Assembly (NCBI GenBank): GCA_902559605.1
Contig: CACEIC010000005.1
Coordinates: 1 to 45,825 of the forward strand
From: an uncultured Pelagibacteraceae bacterium
GTDB lineage: Bacteria; Pseudomonadota; Alphaproteobacteria; Pelagibacterales; Pelagibacteraceae
Direction of reading: 5' to 3'
DNA length: 45,825 nt
In this document: piece by piece, positions 15,949-24,208 of the stretch
Position numbering within the stretch: position 1 is the first letter of the stretch
Layout: every line of letters starts with the position of its first letter
Translations under genes and position numbers: made by a program
The notes under the pieces: generated by a model
Told to the model about the DNA's origin: nothing
What the model saw: the letters and a program-made list of their open reading frames with translations, nothing else
The model's database searches: none

Positions 15949-16323
15949 TTACTTTTTCATTGCATTGAACATGCTCAATGTGTCGTCAAACGCAATAAAC
16001 AATGTCAGTTTACCATCATCGCTTACTTCAAAATAATGACCAAAAATAGTATCCATGCCATCTGCCTTAGCAATTGCTTTAACAAACACTTTATTCCCCT
16101 CACTTATCATCATATCAGGGGTTACTGAAAAATTACTCCATAGATCTGGAACTTGCATCATGGTTTTCATATATGCTTCTTTGCCTTTATGAGTTCCTGA
16201 CATTGGATGCTTATCTCCAGGATAAATCCAAGTGATATCATCATGTACCATTTCCATAAATCCCTCCATATCTCCTTTGCCAAAAAGTTCATATCCTTTT
16301 TTTACTACTTCTTTTGCGTTCAT
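15949..16323 (-). CDS. SnoaL-like / ketosteroid isomerase-related protein
   Basis: A 124-residue NTF2-like protein: a helix with V-V-K-K-G-Y-E-L-F-G-K-G-D, M-V-H-D-D-I-T-W-I-Y-P-G-D, a G-T-H-K-G-K-E-A-Y segment and C-terminal strands with G-H-Y-F-E-V. The layout matches SnoaL-like polyketide-cyclase-related proteins found widely in marine bacteria. The substrate is unknown. It is first in the minus-strand run of small genes (16323 down to 12902) and follows cysK by 82 bases. Confidence 0.82.
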   Translation of the reverse strand: MNAKEVVKKGYELFGKGDMEGFMEMVHDDITWIYPGDKHPMSGTHKGKEAYMKTMMQVPDLWSNFSVTPDMMISEGNKVFVKAIAKADGMDTIFGHYFEVSDDGKLTLFIAFDDTLSMFNAMKK

Positions 16324-16371
16324 AAAATTCCTTTAATTATTAGATAATTATTATTCATTCTAAATTAAAAA

Positions 16372-16389
16372 TGTAATGGTTTTATTACA
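16372..16389 (-). terminator. Weak hairpin with T-run after cysK
   Basis: Arms 16372-16377 and 16384-16389 form a six-base-pair stem that on the minus strand is followed by TTTTTA. It lies 17 bases after the cysK stop codon. The stem is short and AT-rich, so it could be chance. Confidence 0.3.
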
Positions 16390-16405
16390 GTGCTGGTATG
16401 CGTGA

Positions 16406-17407
16406 TTATATCCAGTCGGGATAAGGCAAACCTTTTTCAATTAAAAAAGGTTTATTAAACATCTTTGAGTTGTATCTGTCTGATTTGTCGCAAAGAATAG
16501 TGACAATAGTTTTACCTGGTCCTAATTTTTTCCCTAATCTAATTGCACCTGCAATATTTACTCCACAACTTGTTCCAAGACTTAAACCTTCATTTTTGAT
16601 TAAATCATATAGTATTGGCAAAGATTCTTTATCTTCAATTGAAAAAGCTCCATCTATTTTTGCTTCTGCAAAATTAGCAGTTACTCTGCTGGATCCAATG
16701 CCCTCAGTTATTGATCCACCTTCAGCTTTTAACTCGCCGTTTTCAATGTGATTGTAAAGAGATGATCCCTTTGGATCTGATAGATAAATTTTTATATCTT
16801 TATTTTTTTCTTTTAAAAAACTACTTACTCCACCAATAGTTCCACCAGTTCCAGAAGAACATACAAATCCATCAACTTTTCCCTCCGTTTGCTCCCATAT
16901 CTCAGGACCCGTTGTATGGTAGTGACCTTTAGAGTTTGCGGTATTATCAAATTGGTTAGCCCAAACAACTCCGTGATTATTTGAACTTTTTAGCTCTTCA
17001 GCCATTCTGGCAGCAACCTTAACAAAGTTATTTTCATCTTTATAAGGTTTTGGTGGAACTAATTTTAAATCTGCACCAATATTTCTTAATGTATCTTTTT
17101 TTTCTTGAGTTTGATTATCATTCATTACAATAATCGTTTTATAACCAAGTGAATTTCCAATAAGGCATAAACCAATACCAGTGTTTCCTGCAGTTCCTTC
17201 TACAATTATTCCACCTTTAGATATTAATTTTTTTTGTTCAGCATCCCTTATTAAAGCAAGTGCTGCTCTGTCTTTTACAGATCCTCCTGGATTTAAATAT
17301 TCGGCTTTACCATAAATGTTACAGCCAGTTATTTCAGATGCAGCTTTTAGTTTTATTAAAGGAGTATTTCCAATTGATTGGATAAAATCATCCTTGTAAT
17401 TTTTCAT
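16406..17407 (-). CDS. cysK: Cysteine synthase A (O-acetylserine sulfhydrylase)-type enzyme
   Basis: A 333-residue PLP enzyme of the cysteine synthase/cystathionine beta-synthase family. The PLP Lys is residue 45 in P-G-G-S-V-K-D-R, the cofactor-phosphate and substrate loop is E-G-T-A-G-N-T-G-I-G at 70-79, and the glycine-rich S-G-T-G-G-T-I-G-G motif lies near 185. It makes cysteine from O-acetylserine and sulfide. The gene overlaps cysE by one base (TAATG), so substrate supply and use are co-translated. The E-G-T-A variant (in place of P-T-S) and a roughly 15-residue insertion near 115-130 relative to E. coli CysK leave room for a side role such as cystathionine synthesis. Confidence 0.88.
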   Translation of the reverse strand: MKNYKDDFIQSIGNTPLIKLKAASEITGCNIYGKAEYLNPGGSVKDRAALALIRDAEQKKLISKGGIIVEGTAGNTGIGLCLIGNSLGYKTIIVMNDNQTQEKKDTLRNIGADLKLVPPKPYKDENNFVKVAARMAEELKSSNNHGVVWANQFDNTANSKGHYHTTGPEIWEQTEGKVDGFVCSSGTGGTIGGVSSFLKEKNKDIKIYLSDPKGSSLYNHIENGELKAEGGSITEGIGSSRVTANFAEAKIDGAFSIEDKESLPILYDLIKNEGLSLGTSCGVNIAGAIRLGKKLGPGKTIVTILCDKSDRYNSKMFNKPFLIEKGLPYPDWI

Positions 17408-17982
17408 TATTCTTTTTCCTCATTACCATTTGTAACAGCATAAGGTTTAAATTCTTCAGTTGCTGTTCCAACATTCTTAGCAGGTATTCCTACCATAACA
17501 GCATTTTCAGGAACATTTTTTGTTACAACTGCATTAGCTCCAATTCTTGCATTTTTCCCTACAACTACAGGCCCCAAAATCTGTGCACCCGAACCAACGA
17601 CTACATTATCATGAAGAGTAGGGTGTCTTTTAATTTCTCTTTGATCATTGGAATTTATGCTTGGAGATATTCCACCTAAAGTAACCATATGATAAATTGT
17701 TACGTTATCTGCAATGTCAGAAGTTTCACCTATAACAACGCCCATACCGTGATCAATAAATAAATTTTTACCTATCTTAGCTCTTGGATGAATTTCAATA
17801 CCAGTTAAAAATCTCGAAAATTGAGAAATTATTCTTGCGATAAGATCAAATTTTGCAGTAGCAAAAAAATTTGCAATTCTGTGAAAAAATACAGCCTTAA
17901 CGCCAGGGTACGTTAATATTACACTTAACTTAGATCTTGCTGCTGGATCCCTATCAATAATTGATTGCAAATAGTCATTCAT
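17407..17982 (-). CDS. cysE: Serine O-acetyltransferase
   Basis: A 191-residue short (EpsC-type) serine acetyltransferase. After an N-terminal helical region comes the left-handed beta-helix built of hexapeptides, with I-H-P-x-A-x-I-G, then [12 protein letters not shown] containing the catalytic His near 78, and a V-T-L-G-G segment. It makes O-acetylserine from serine and acetyl-CoA for the overlapping cysK product. It lies in a short sulfur operon after a persulfide dioxygenase-type gene. Confidence 0.93.
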   Translation of the reverse strand: MNDYLQSIIDRDPAARSKLSVILTYPGVKAVFFHRIANFFATAKFDLIARIISQFSRFLTGIEIHPRAKIGKNLFIDHGMGVVIGETSDIADNVTIYHMVTLGGISPSINSNDQREIKRHPTLHDNVVVGSGAQILGPVVVGKNARIGANAVVTKNVPENAVMVGIPAKNVGTATEEFKPYAVTNGNEEKE

Positions 17983-18019
17983 AGACTGCCTATATAGTTA
18001 TTAATGTTGGAATTTAAAG

Positions 18020-18715
18020 TTAATTAATATTGTCTAAAGTAAGCCCTTTTACATTAGCAGGTACTGCGACATCCATCATTTTTGGATTTGCAAGATTTAG
18101 ATTATTCATTATGTCCGCATATTCTTCCTTTGAGCTTACTTGTAATCTTGGATTATTATTTTTTTCATTTTCAATAGTGGAAAATTTCTTGCCATTATAA
18201 TCATGAGCTGGAAATACGAGAGTTTTTTCGGGTAATTTTAATAATTTATTAAATATAGAATCATAAGCATCGTAAGCATTACCATTTTGAAAATCTGTTC
18301 TACCACTTCCATTTATTAAAAGTGTATCTCCAGTAAAAACTCTATCATTCATCAAAAAACTATAAGAGCAGTCAGTATGACCAGGAGTATAAATTGCTTG
18401 AAGTTCAACTTCTTCAACTTTAATTTTTTCACCATCTTTAATTCTTAGATCTATCACTTCTGATTTAGATTTTTCTCCCATAACTCTTATACAGTTTGTT
18501 CTTTTATTTAATTCATTTAATGCTGAGATATGATCAGCATGAATGTGAGTATCAATTACTTTTACAAGTTTAAGATCTAAATTATTCAAAATAGTTGAAT
18601 ACTCATCAGAATGTTCAATGACTGGATCAATTATTAATGCTTCTCTACCTTCACCACTTGCAATTATATAAGTGTATGTAGAAGATTTTTGATCGAAAAG
18701 TTGTTCAAATATCAT
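18020..18715 (-). CDS. MBL-fold hydrolase, persulfide dioxygenase (ETHE1) type
   Basis: A 231-residue metallo-beta-lactamase fold protein. The metal ligands are visible: H-I-H-A-D-H at residues 57-62, His113 in P-G-H-T-D, Asp130 in F-T-G-D-T, and His171 in F-P-A-H-D-Y. The L-I-N-G-S-G-R-T-D-F-Q segment after T-G-D-T is characteristic of ETHE1-like persulfide dioxygenases, which oxidise glutathione persulfide to sulfite, rather than glyoxalase II. Its place directly upstream of cysE and cysK supports a role in controlling sulfane sulfur. Confidence 0.88.
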   Translation of the reverse strand: MIFEQLFDQKSSTYTYIIASGEGREALIIDPVIEHSDEYSTILNNLDLKLVKVIDTHIHADHISALNELNKRTNCIRVMGEKSKSEVIDLRIKDGEKIKVEEVELQAIYTPGHTDCSYSFLMNDRVFTGDTLLINGSGRTDFQNGNAYDAYDSIFNKLLKLPEKTLVFPAHDYNGKKFSTIENEKNNNPRLQVSSKEEYADIMNNLNLANPKMMDVAVPANVKGLTLDNIN

Positions 18716-18737
18716 AAATACCTAACTTTATAAAAGT

Positions 18738-18766
18738 TTGCTTAGTAAAACAATCTTTCATATAAT
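18738..18766 (+). promoter_or_regulatory. Sigma-70 promoter of the peroxiredoxin gene
   Basis: TTGCTT at 18738-18743 and a perfect TATAAT at 18761-18766 are exactly 17 bases apart. The AAGGAGGA ribosome-binding site follows at 18778-18785 and the ATG at 18790, implying a leader of under 20 bases. It is the best consensus promoter I found in the window. Confidence 0.7.
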
Positions 18767-18789
18767 ATTTTTTTTATAAGGAGGAGACA

Positions 18790-19449
18790 ATGTTAAAAAT
18801 AAATAGTATGTGTCCTGATTTTCAAGCTAAAACAACTGAAGGAGATATTTCTTTTCACGAATGGTTAGGTGATAGTTGGGGAGTTATTTTTTCACACCCT
18901 AAAGATTTTACACCAGTTTGTACTACAGAACTTGGTGCTTTAGGATTAATGAAAGATGAATTTGATAAAAGAAATGTAAAAGTGATTGGTTTAAGTGTTG
19001 ATGGAGTAGAGGATCATAAAAAATGGTTAGATGATATTAAAGATGTATCTGGTACAAAACCAAATTATCCAATTATTGCTGATGAAGATTTAAAAGTAGC
19101 AAAATTGTTTAATATGTTGGAAGCAGATGCTGGAACAACCTCAATGGGTAGAACTGCAGTTGATAATGAAACTGTAAGAACTATTTTTGTAATCAGACCT
19201 GATAAGAGAATTGGATTATATCTTACATATCCGATGGCAACTGGAAGAAACTTTTTAGAGATTTTGCGTGCAATAGACTCTATGCAGCTAACAGCTAAAC
19301 ATAAAGTAGCTACTCCTGCTAATTGGAAAAAGGGAGAGGATGTTGTTATTTTGCCAGCGATTAAAGATGACGAAGCTAAAAAAATATATCCAGATGGATG
19401 GGAAACTGTAAAACCTTATCTAAGAAAGGTTCCAGATCCTTCTAAGTAA
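18790..19449 (+). CDS. 1-Cys peroxiredoxin (Prx6 type)
   Basis: A 219-residue peroxiredoxin. The peroxidatic Cys is residue 44 in the P-K-D-F-T-P-V-C-T-T-E motif, and the C-terminal domain has the Prx6-type extension (N-W-K-K-G-E-D-V-V-I, then W-x-T-V-K-P-Y-L-R). It reduces hydrogen peroxide and organic peroxides using an external reductant. A consensus promoter and strong ribosome-binding site predict high expression. A methyltransferase gene starts one base after its stop codon. Confidence 0.94.
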   Translation: MLKINSMCPDFQAKTTEGDISFHEWLGDSWGVIFSHPKDFTPVCTTELGALGLMKDEFDKRNVKVIGLSVDGVEDHKKWLDDIKDVSGTKPNYPIIADEDLKVAKLFNMLEADAGTTSMGRTAVDNETVRTIFVIRPDKRIGLYLTYPMATGRNFLEILRAIDSMQLTAKHKVATPANWKKGEDVVILPAIKDDEAKKIYPDGWETVKPYLRKVPDPSK

Positions 19450-19450
19450 A

Positions 19451-20104
19451 TTGGATAAAAATATTTTAAACCGACAATCTCAGCATTGGGAAACTAATTT
19501 CTCAAATAAGCCTGAGATGTTTGGTTTAGAACCAAGTTTACCTGCAAAAAAAGCTTTAAATATTTTCAAAGAAAACAATTATTCTAAAATTGTTGAGCTA
19601 GGAGCAGGTCTAGGAAGAGATAGCATTTACTTTGCAAAGAATTCGATAAATGTAACAGCATTAGACTATAGTGAAAATGGAATTAAAGTTATCAATGAAA
19701 AAATAAAAAAAGAAAATCTAACATCTTCAATTTCTACATTAAAATTTGATATAAGAGAGGACTTGCCATTTGAGAGTAATTCAGTTGATGCTTGTTATTC
19801 ACATATGCTTTATTGCATGGCTTTAACTCAAAAAGATTTGGACAAACTTAATAGCGAAATTCATAGAATTTTAAAACCAGGAGGAATAAATATTTACACT
19901 GTCAGAAATACTGATGATGGGGACTATAAAAAAGGAATTCATAGAGGAGAAGATCTATATGAAATAGATGGATTTATTATTCATTTTTTTTCAAAAGATA
20001 AAATACTTAGTTTAACAAGTGGATTTAAAAACATAAGTATTGATTATTTTGAAGAAGGATCGTTTCCAAGAAAATTATACTTTATTTGTAATAAAAAAAA
20101 TTAA
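19451..20104 (+). CDS. Class I SAM-dependent methyltransferase
   Basis: A 217-residue Rossmann-fold methyltransferase. The SAM-binding motif I is V-E-L-G-A-G-L-G-R-D around residues 48-57, with the acidic end of strand 2 at A-L-D-Y and the post-motif H-R-I-L-K-P-G-G near 137-144. The start is the TTG at 19451; the next in-frame ATG would remove the conserved W-E-T-N-F segment. It sits one base after the peroxiredoxin gene, so it is probably co-expressed with it. The substrate is unknown; TehB- or thiopurine-type small-molecule methylation is possible. Confidence 0.82.
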   Translation: MDKNILNRQSQHWETNFSNKPEMFGLEPSLPAKKALNIFKENNYSKIVELGAGLGRDSIYFAKNSINVTALDYSENGIKVINEKIKKENLTSSISTLKFDIREDLPFESNSVDACYSHMLYCMALTQKDLDKLNSEIHRILKPGGINIYTVRNTDDGDYKKGIHRGEDLYEIDGFIIHFFSKDKILSLTSGFKNISIDYFEEGSFPRKLYFICNKKN

Positions 20105-20106
20105 AT

Positions 20107-20808
20107 TTATTTTAAACTTTTATATTTTTTCATACAAACTTGAGCTAACAAAAGATTTGGATCAACAAATATTTTAGAGTCTTTTGCTTTTTTAAAAGAT
20201 TTGTACGCAAAAATAGCTATTGGTAGTTCTGTACAACCAAGAATTATTTTTTTACATTTTTTTTTCATTAAAAATTTAACCGCTGGTCTTAAAGCTTTTT
20301 CAGCATCTTTTACTTTACCTTTTTTTACATATTTAATAGCAGTATTTACTGAACTCTTTTGCAATCTTTCACTTGGACTTATCAAATTATAATTTTTTTC
20401 AAAATACTTATGGTAGATTTTTGTGTCTAAAGTAGCCTCAGTACATAACAATCCTATAGTTGAATCTTTCTTAAATCTTTTTTGTGTGTTTAAATATACT
20501 TCTTTTGGCATACTAAGAAATGGCACCGATATTTTTTTTTGAATATCTTCATGCCAATAGTGTGCTGTGTTACATGGCATTACAATAAACTTACATTTAT
20601 TTTTTTCAAGCATTCGGCAACCAGCAATTAATTCTTTTAAAACATTTTTGTATTGCTTTAAATTCTCTGCTCTTCTTGGTGTATTTGATTTATTATAGAG
20701 TACAAACATCGGATATTTTTGATCTAATTTTCCTCTGTTTAATTTTGCAAGCTTATCACAAAAGTCTAAGCCCGCTTGAGTTCCCATGCCACCTAATATT
20801 CCAATCAT
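20107..20808 (-). CDS. Aspartate/glutamate racemase family protein
   Basis: A 233-residue protein of the Asp/Glu/hydantoin racemase superfamily. It begins I-G-I-L-G-G-M-G, has the two catalytic Cys residues at 79 (M-P-C-N-T-A-H) and 192 (G-C-T-E-L-P), and so is predicted to be active in two-base racemisation. The extra Trp and His after C-N-T-A-H resemble the YgeA-like broad-specificity branch. It is a single gene, convergent with the methyltransferase (two bases apart) and divergent from the MFS gene. Confidence 0.87.
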   Translation of the reverse strand: MIGILGGMGTQAGLDFCDKLAKLNRGKLDQKYPMFVLYNKSNTPRRAENLKQYKNVLKELIAGCRMLEKNKCKFIVMPCNTAHYWHEDIQKKISVPFLSMPKEVYLNTQKRFKKDSTIGLLCTEATLDTKIYHKYFEKNYNLISPSERLQKSSVNTAIKYVKKGKVKDAEKALRPAVKFLMKKKCKKIILGCTELPIAIFAYKSFKKAKDSKIFVDPNLLLAQVCMKKYKSLK

Positions 20809-20891
20809 AATTTAAATAATATCTTCTATATTAAAATTCAAAACATCTATATAGATATTTAAATGACAGTAGAAATATATTTACGCTAATT

Positions 20892-22061
20892 ATGAACAGA
20901 AATTTATCCTTACTTACGTTAAGTCAGATATTTGGTTTTACCACAGCAACAATAACAGTATTTCTTAGCGGAATAGTTGGTTCTCAAATTAGCTCAAATC
21001 AATCTTTATCAACCTTACCAACCGCTTTATTCGTAGTTGGAACTGCAAGTTTTACTGTCTTAGCGGCAAATATTATGAGTAAAATTGGAAGAAGAAATGG
21101 TTTTGTATTTGCGGCTATAGGAAGTTCCTGTTCAGCACTGCTTGCTGCTTTTGCAATCAGTCAGAAAAGTTTTAATTTATTTTGTCTGTCTTGCTTAATT
21201 CTTGGAATGGGCGCTGCATTTAATCATCAATATAGATTTGCAGCAGCTGAAAGTGTTGAAAAAGACAAAATACCAAAAGCAGTTTCTACTCTTCTATTGG
21301 CAGGGATTGTTTCAGCATTTTTAGGTATAACTCTTGCAAATTACACAAAAGATTTAATTCAAGATCAATTGTATGTTGGTTCTTATCTTTTGCTATCTTT
21401 CCTATCTTTTATGCCTGGAGTTTTTTTATTTTTTTTTAAAAATGTAGAAAATGTTCAGGAGGATAGTCTAAATGAAGGAAATGTAAGAAATCTAAAATCT
21501 ATCGTATTACAACCAAGATTTTTACAAGCAATTACTGCAGCTGCTTTTGCTTATGCAGTAATGTCATTTTTAATGACAGCAACACCTTTAAGTATGCATG
21601 TTATGGAAAATATGAGCTTAAAAGAAACTGGGTTAGTATTACAATTTCATGTAGTTGCAATGTTTTTACCGTCGTTAATAACAGGTAATTTAATAAAAAA
21701 ATATGGACACAGTGCAATAATTTATGGTGGAGTTTTATTTTTTTTCATCACAGTTCTTTTAAGTTTATTTGAACAGACATATCTTAATTATATGCTCTCA
21801 TTAATTTTTTTAGGTCTCGGTTGGAATTTTTTATTTATATCAGGTACTAGCTTAGTGGTTTTGACTTACAACAAAGAAGAAAAATTTAAAGTGCAAGGGA
21901 TAAATGACTTAATTGTTTTTTCAACTATGGCTTTGGCCAGTTTATCTGCTGGAATTTTACTAAATTCTATTGGATGGAAAATGATGAATCTTATTTGCAT
22001 ACCTTTTTTAGTATTAATTATTTTTGTAAGTTTTATGGCCGATAAAAAATCAGTTTCTTAA
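20892..22061 (+). CDS. MFS transporter
   Basis: A 389-residue protein with about twelve membrane helices. The loop between helices 2 and 3 has a short S-K-I-G-R-R-N-G motif, the family's A-like motif, near residues 64-71, and a weaker copy (I-K-K-Y-G-H) appears at the corresponding place in the second half. It could export drugs or amino acids or import a metabolite. A LysE-type exporter starts two bases after its stop codon, which suggests a paired export function. Confidence 0.87.
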   Translation: MNRNLSLLTLSQIFGFTTATITVFLSGIVGSQISSNQSLSTLPTALFVVGTASFTVLAANIMSKIGRRNGFVFAAIGSSCSALLAAFAISQKSFNLFCLSCLILGMGAAFNHQYRFAAAESVEKDKIPKAVSTLLLAGIVSAFLGITLANYTKDLIQDQLYVGSYLLLSFLSFMPGVFLFFFKNVENVQEDSLNEGNVRNLKSIVLQPRFLQAITAAAFAYAVMSFLMTATPLSMHVMENMSLKETGLVLQFHVVAMFLPSLITGNLIKKYGHSAIIYGGVLFFFITVLLSLFEQTYLNYMLSLIFLGLGWNFLFISGTSLVVLTYNKEEKFKVQGINDLIVFSTMALASLSAGILLNSIGWKMMNLICIPFLVLIIFVSFMADKKSVS

Positions 22062-22063
22062 AC

Positions 22064-22678
22064 ATGTCTTTTCTTTTTTTAGGTTTTTTGACCGGTTTAA
22101 CATTAATTTTTGCAATAGGACCACAAAATATTTTTGTAATAGAGCAAGGACTAAAAAAACAATACATATTTTTAGTTTGCTTAGTCTGTGCACTATCTGA
22201 TTTGATTTTAATTTTCTTAGGTATCTTTTTATTTAATTATTTTTCTAATTATTTTAATAATGTAGTGGAGGTGATTTTAAATATCCTTTTAATTATTTTT
22301 TTATCTTTTTTTATTTATGGAAAAATTAAAGAAATATTTAAATTTAAATCTTTAGAATTCAAAAATAATGTCGTAGCACAGAGCTCATTTAATATATTTA
22401 TTAAGACCTTAGGTTTTACATATTTAAATCCTCACGTATATTCTGATACCGTATTTTTTTTAGGAAATTTCTCAAAATCCTTCAATATTGAAAACAAAAT
22501 TTACTTTGGAATAGGCGCCTCTATAGCTTCTTTTTTATTTTTCTTTTCTTTAGGATACTTATCGAAGATTTTTTCAAACAAATTAAATAATAGAAGCTTT
22601 TGGAAATATATAAATATTTTTATTATAATATTTATGTCAGGTATAGTTTTTTACATTATTAGAGATATTATTTATTAA
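22064..22678 (+). CDS. LysE family amino-acid exporter
   Basis: A 204-residue membrane protein with about six hydrophobic segments. The N-terminal helix ends with the family's G-P-Q-N-I-F-V-I-x-Q-G motif (residues 19-29), and the N-P-x-x-Y-x-D-T motif follows near 121-128. It exports basic or other amino acids in well-studied members (ArgO, LysE). It is transcribed with the MFS gene and its last eleven bases overlap the convergent HAD gene. Confidence 0.9.
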   Translation: MSFLFLGFLTGLTLIFAIGPQNIFVIEQGLKKQYIFLVCLVCALSDLILIFLGIFLFNYFSNYFNNVVEVILNILLIIFLSFFIYGKIKEIFKFKSLEFKNNVVAQSSFNIFIKTLGFTYLNPHVYSDTVFFLGNFSKSFNIENKIYFGIGASIASFLFFFSLGYLSKIFSNKLNNRSFWKYINIFIIIFMSGIVFYIIRDIIY

Positions 22679-23327
22679 AGATTTTTTTTGATAATTTATT
22701 AACCTTTAAATGGTTCCCATCAAATCCGTATTGAGTGTGATATTTTCCAGGAAATGCAACACATTTTATGTCTGCACTTAAAGCAGAATTTAAACTTTCT
22801 TCTGTATCTTCAATTGCCACACATTCGTCCGAGTTAATATTCAAGTATTTTAAAGCATAATTATAAATATCGGGATATGGTTTTTCTCTTAATATGAATT
22901 CATTATTGCCGATAAAATCAAAATCTTTTTTTTCAATTCTTCCTCTTAACGAGTTAAAAATAGAATTGATATTGTTACTCGTTGTTGAGCTAGCAAGCCC
23001 AATTTTTATTTTGTTCTTTTTACAAAATTGAATTATTTCTTTTACACCGTCTCTAGGCTCTACTTTGTGTTTGTTTAAATATTCATTAAAAATTTTGGTT
23101 TTTAAATTTCTTATTTTTTTTCCGTCTATTTCAACACTAGTATCTTTTGCGTAATCATTAATTCTTGTAGTTCCACCTGATTTTGACAGTAGTTTTCTGT
23201 ATATATCTTCATCCCAAAACCAGTCTAATCCACTTATTTTAAAAGCTTCATTAAATGCATCTCTTTGAAGATCTGATGTCTCAGCTAAAGTTCCAATAGA
23301 ACCAAATAAAACAGCTTTGTAACTCAT
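22668..23327 (-). CDS. HAD-superfamily protein with a degenerate motif I, probably not a phosphatase
   Basis: A 219-residue protein with the beta-phosphoglucomutase-like HAD layout including a helical cap. Motif II (L-A-S-S-T-T, residues 111-116), the motif III Lys (149, in E-K-P-Y-P) and the acidic motif IV (I-E-D-T, 172-175) are present. Motif I should read D-x-D-G-T but here is G-S-I-G-T (residues 9-13): both the nucleophile Asp and the acid/base Asp are lost. Phosphoryl transfer by the normal route is not expected. It is the last gene of an ABC transporter operon and shares one base with the permease gene. Confidence 0.85.
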   Translation of the reverse strand: MSYKAVLFGSIGTLAETSDLQRDAFNEAFKISGLDWFWDEDIYRKLLSKSGGTTRINDYAKDTSVEIDGKKIRNLKTKIFNEYLNKHKVEPRDGVKEIIQFCKKNKIKIGLASSTTSNNINSIFNSLRGRIEKKDFDFIGNNEFILREKPYPDIYNYALKYLNINSDECVAIEDTEESLNSALSADIKCVAFPGKYHTQYGFDGNHLKVNKLSKKIFNK

Positions 23328-24208
23328 TATCCTTTAACAGCACCAGCTGTTAATCCACTGATTACTTGTCTTTGGAAAAACATAACTAACATAAATAAAG
23401 GAGCAGTTGCTGAGACAACTGCTGAAACAGCCCACATCAAATTACCTTCATGTTGATTTGTTCCAAGATAACTTTGGATTTTGGGTACCATAGTATGATT
23501 TTCCTGATTTAATAAAAGAGCTGTCACTGTAAAATCATTATACGCAAGCATTAAACTAAATAATCCAGCTGTTATTACTCCAGGCCACATAACTGGCATA
23601 ATGATATGTCTAAATGCTTGAAAATAAGAGCAGCCATCAATTAAAGCACTTTCATCAAGTTCTTTAGGAACAGTTTTAAAAAATGAATACAATAACCACA
23701 AAGTAAATGGTTGATTTATTGCAACAAGAACAACGATGGTCGTCGGTAGTATTCCCCAAATTTGTAATTGAAAAAAAGGAAATAAATAACCAGAGACTAA
23801 TGTAATATGAGGCATTGCTCTAAAAATTAATGCTGCAATTAAAATCCAAAATGCATAATTTCTTGTAGACCTAGATAAAGCGTAAGCTCCTAAGGTCCCG
23901 AGGAACAATGAAATGGTTACAACAAAAAATGTAACTATAACTGTATTCCTAGATGCTTTCCAAAACTCTCCTTCAGTCCATGCTTGACTATAAGCATCTG
24001 TTGTAAACTTTGCTCCAGTTTCTAGCAACGTATTGAATGCTGTAATAGCATACCACCAGTCAGCTCTTGAAAAAAAATCAGCTCTTACTTTAAATGACCC
24101 CCAGAAAGTCCAAATAAAGGGAAAGCATGCAACCAACAACCAAACTATTATAAAGGTTGTATTAAAAATTTTTAATGCATTCGATCTTTTATCAAGTCCG
24201 TATTCCAT
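23327..24208 (-). CDS. ABC transporter permease, MalG type
   Basis: A 293-residue inner-membrane permease with six predicted helices. The cytoplasmic EAA loop reads E-S-A-L-I-D-G-C near residues 190-200, typical of carbohydrate-uptake permeases. It pairs with the MalF-type gene directly upstream (abutting, no spacer) and shares one base with the HAD gene downstream. No ATPase gene is in the operon. Confidence 0.9.
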   Translation of the reverse strand: MEYGLDKRSNALKIFNTTFIIVWLLVACFPFIWTFWGSFKVRADFFSRADWWYAITAFNTLLETGAKFTTDAYSQAWTEGEFWKASRNTVIVTFFVVTISLFLGTLGAYALSRSTRNYAFWILIAALIFRAMPHITLVSGYLFPFFQLQIWGILPTTIVVLVAINQPFTLWLLYSFFKTVPKELDESALIDGCSYFQAFRHIIMPVMWPGVITAGLFSLMLAYNDFTVTALLLNQENHTMVPKIQSYLGTNQHEGNLMWAVSAVVSATAPLFMLVMFFQRQVISGLTAGAVKG

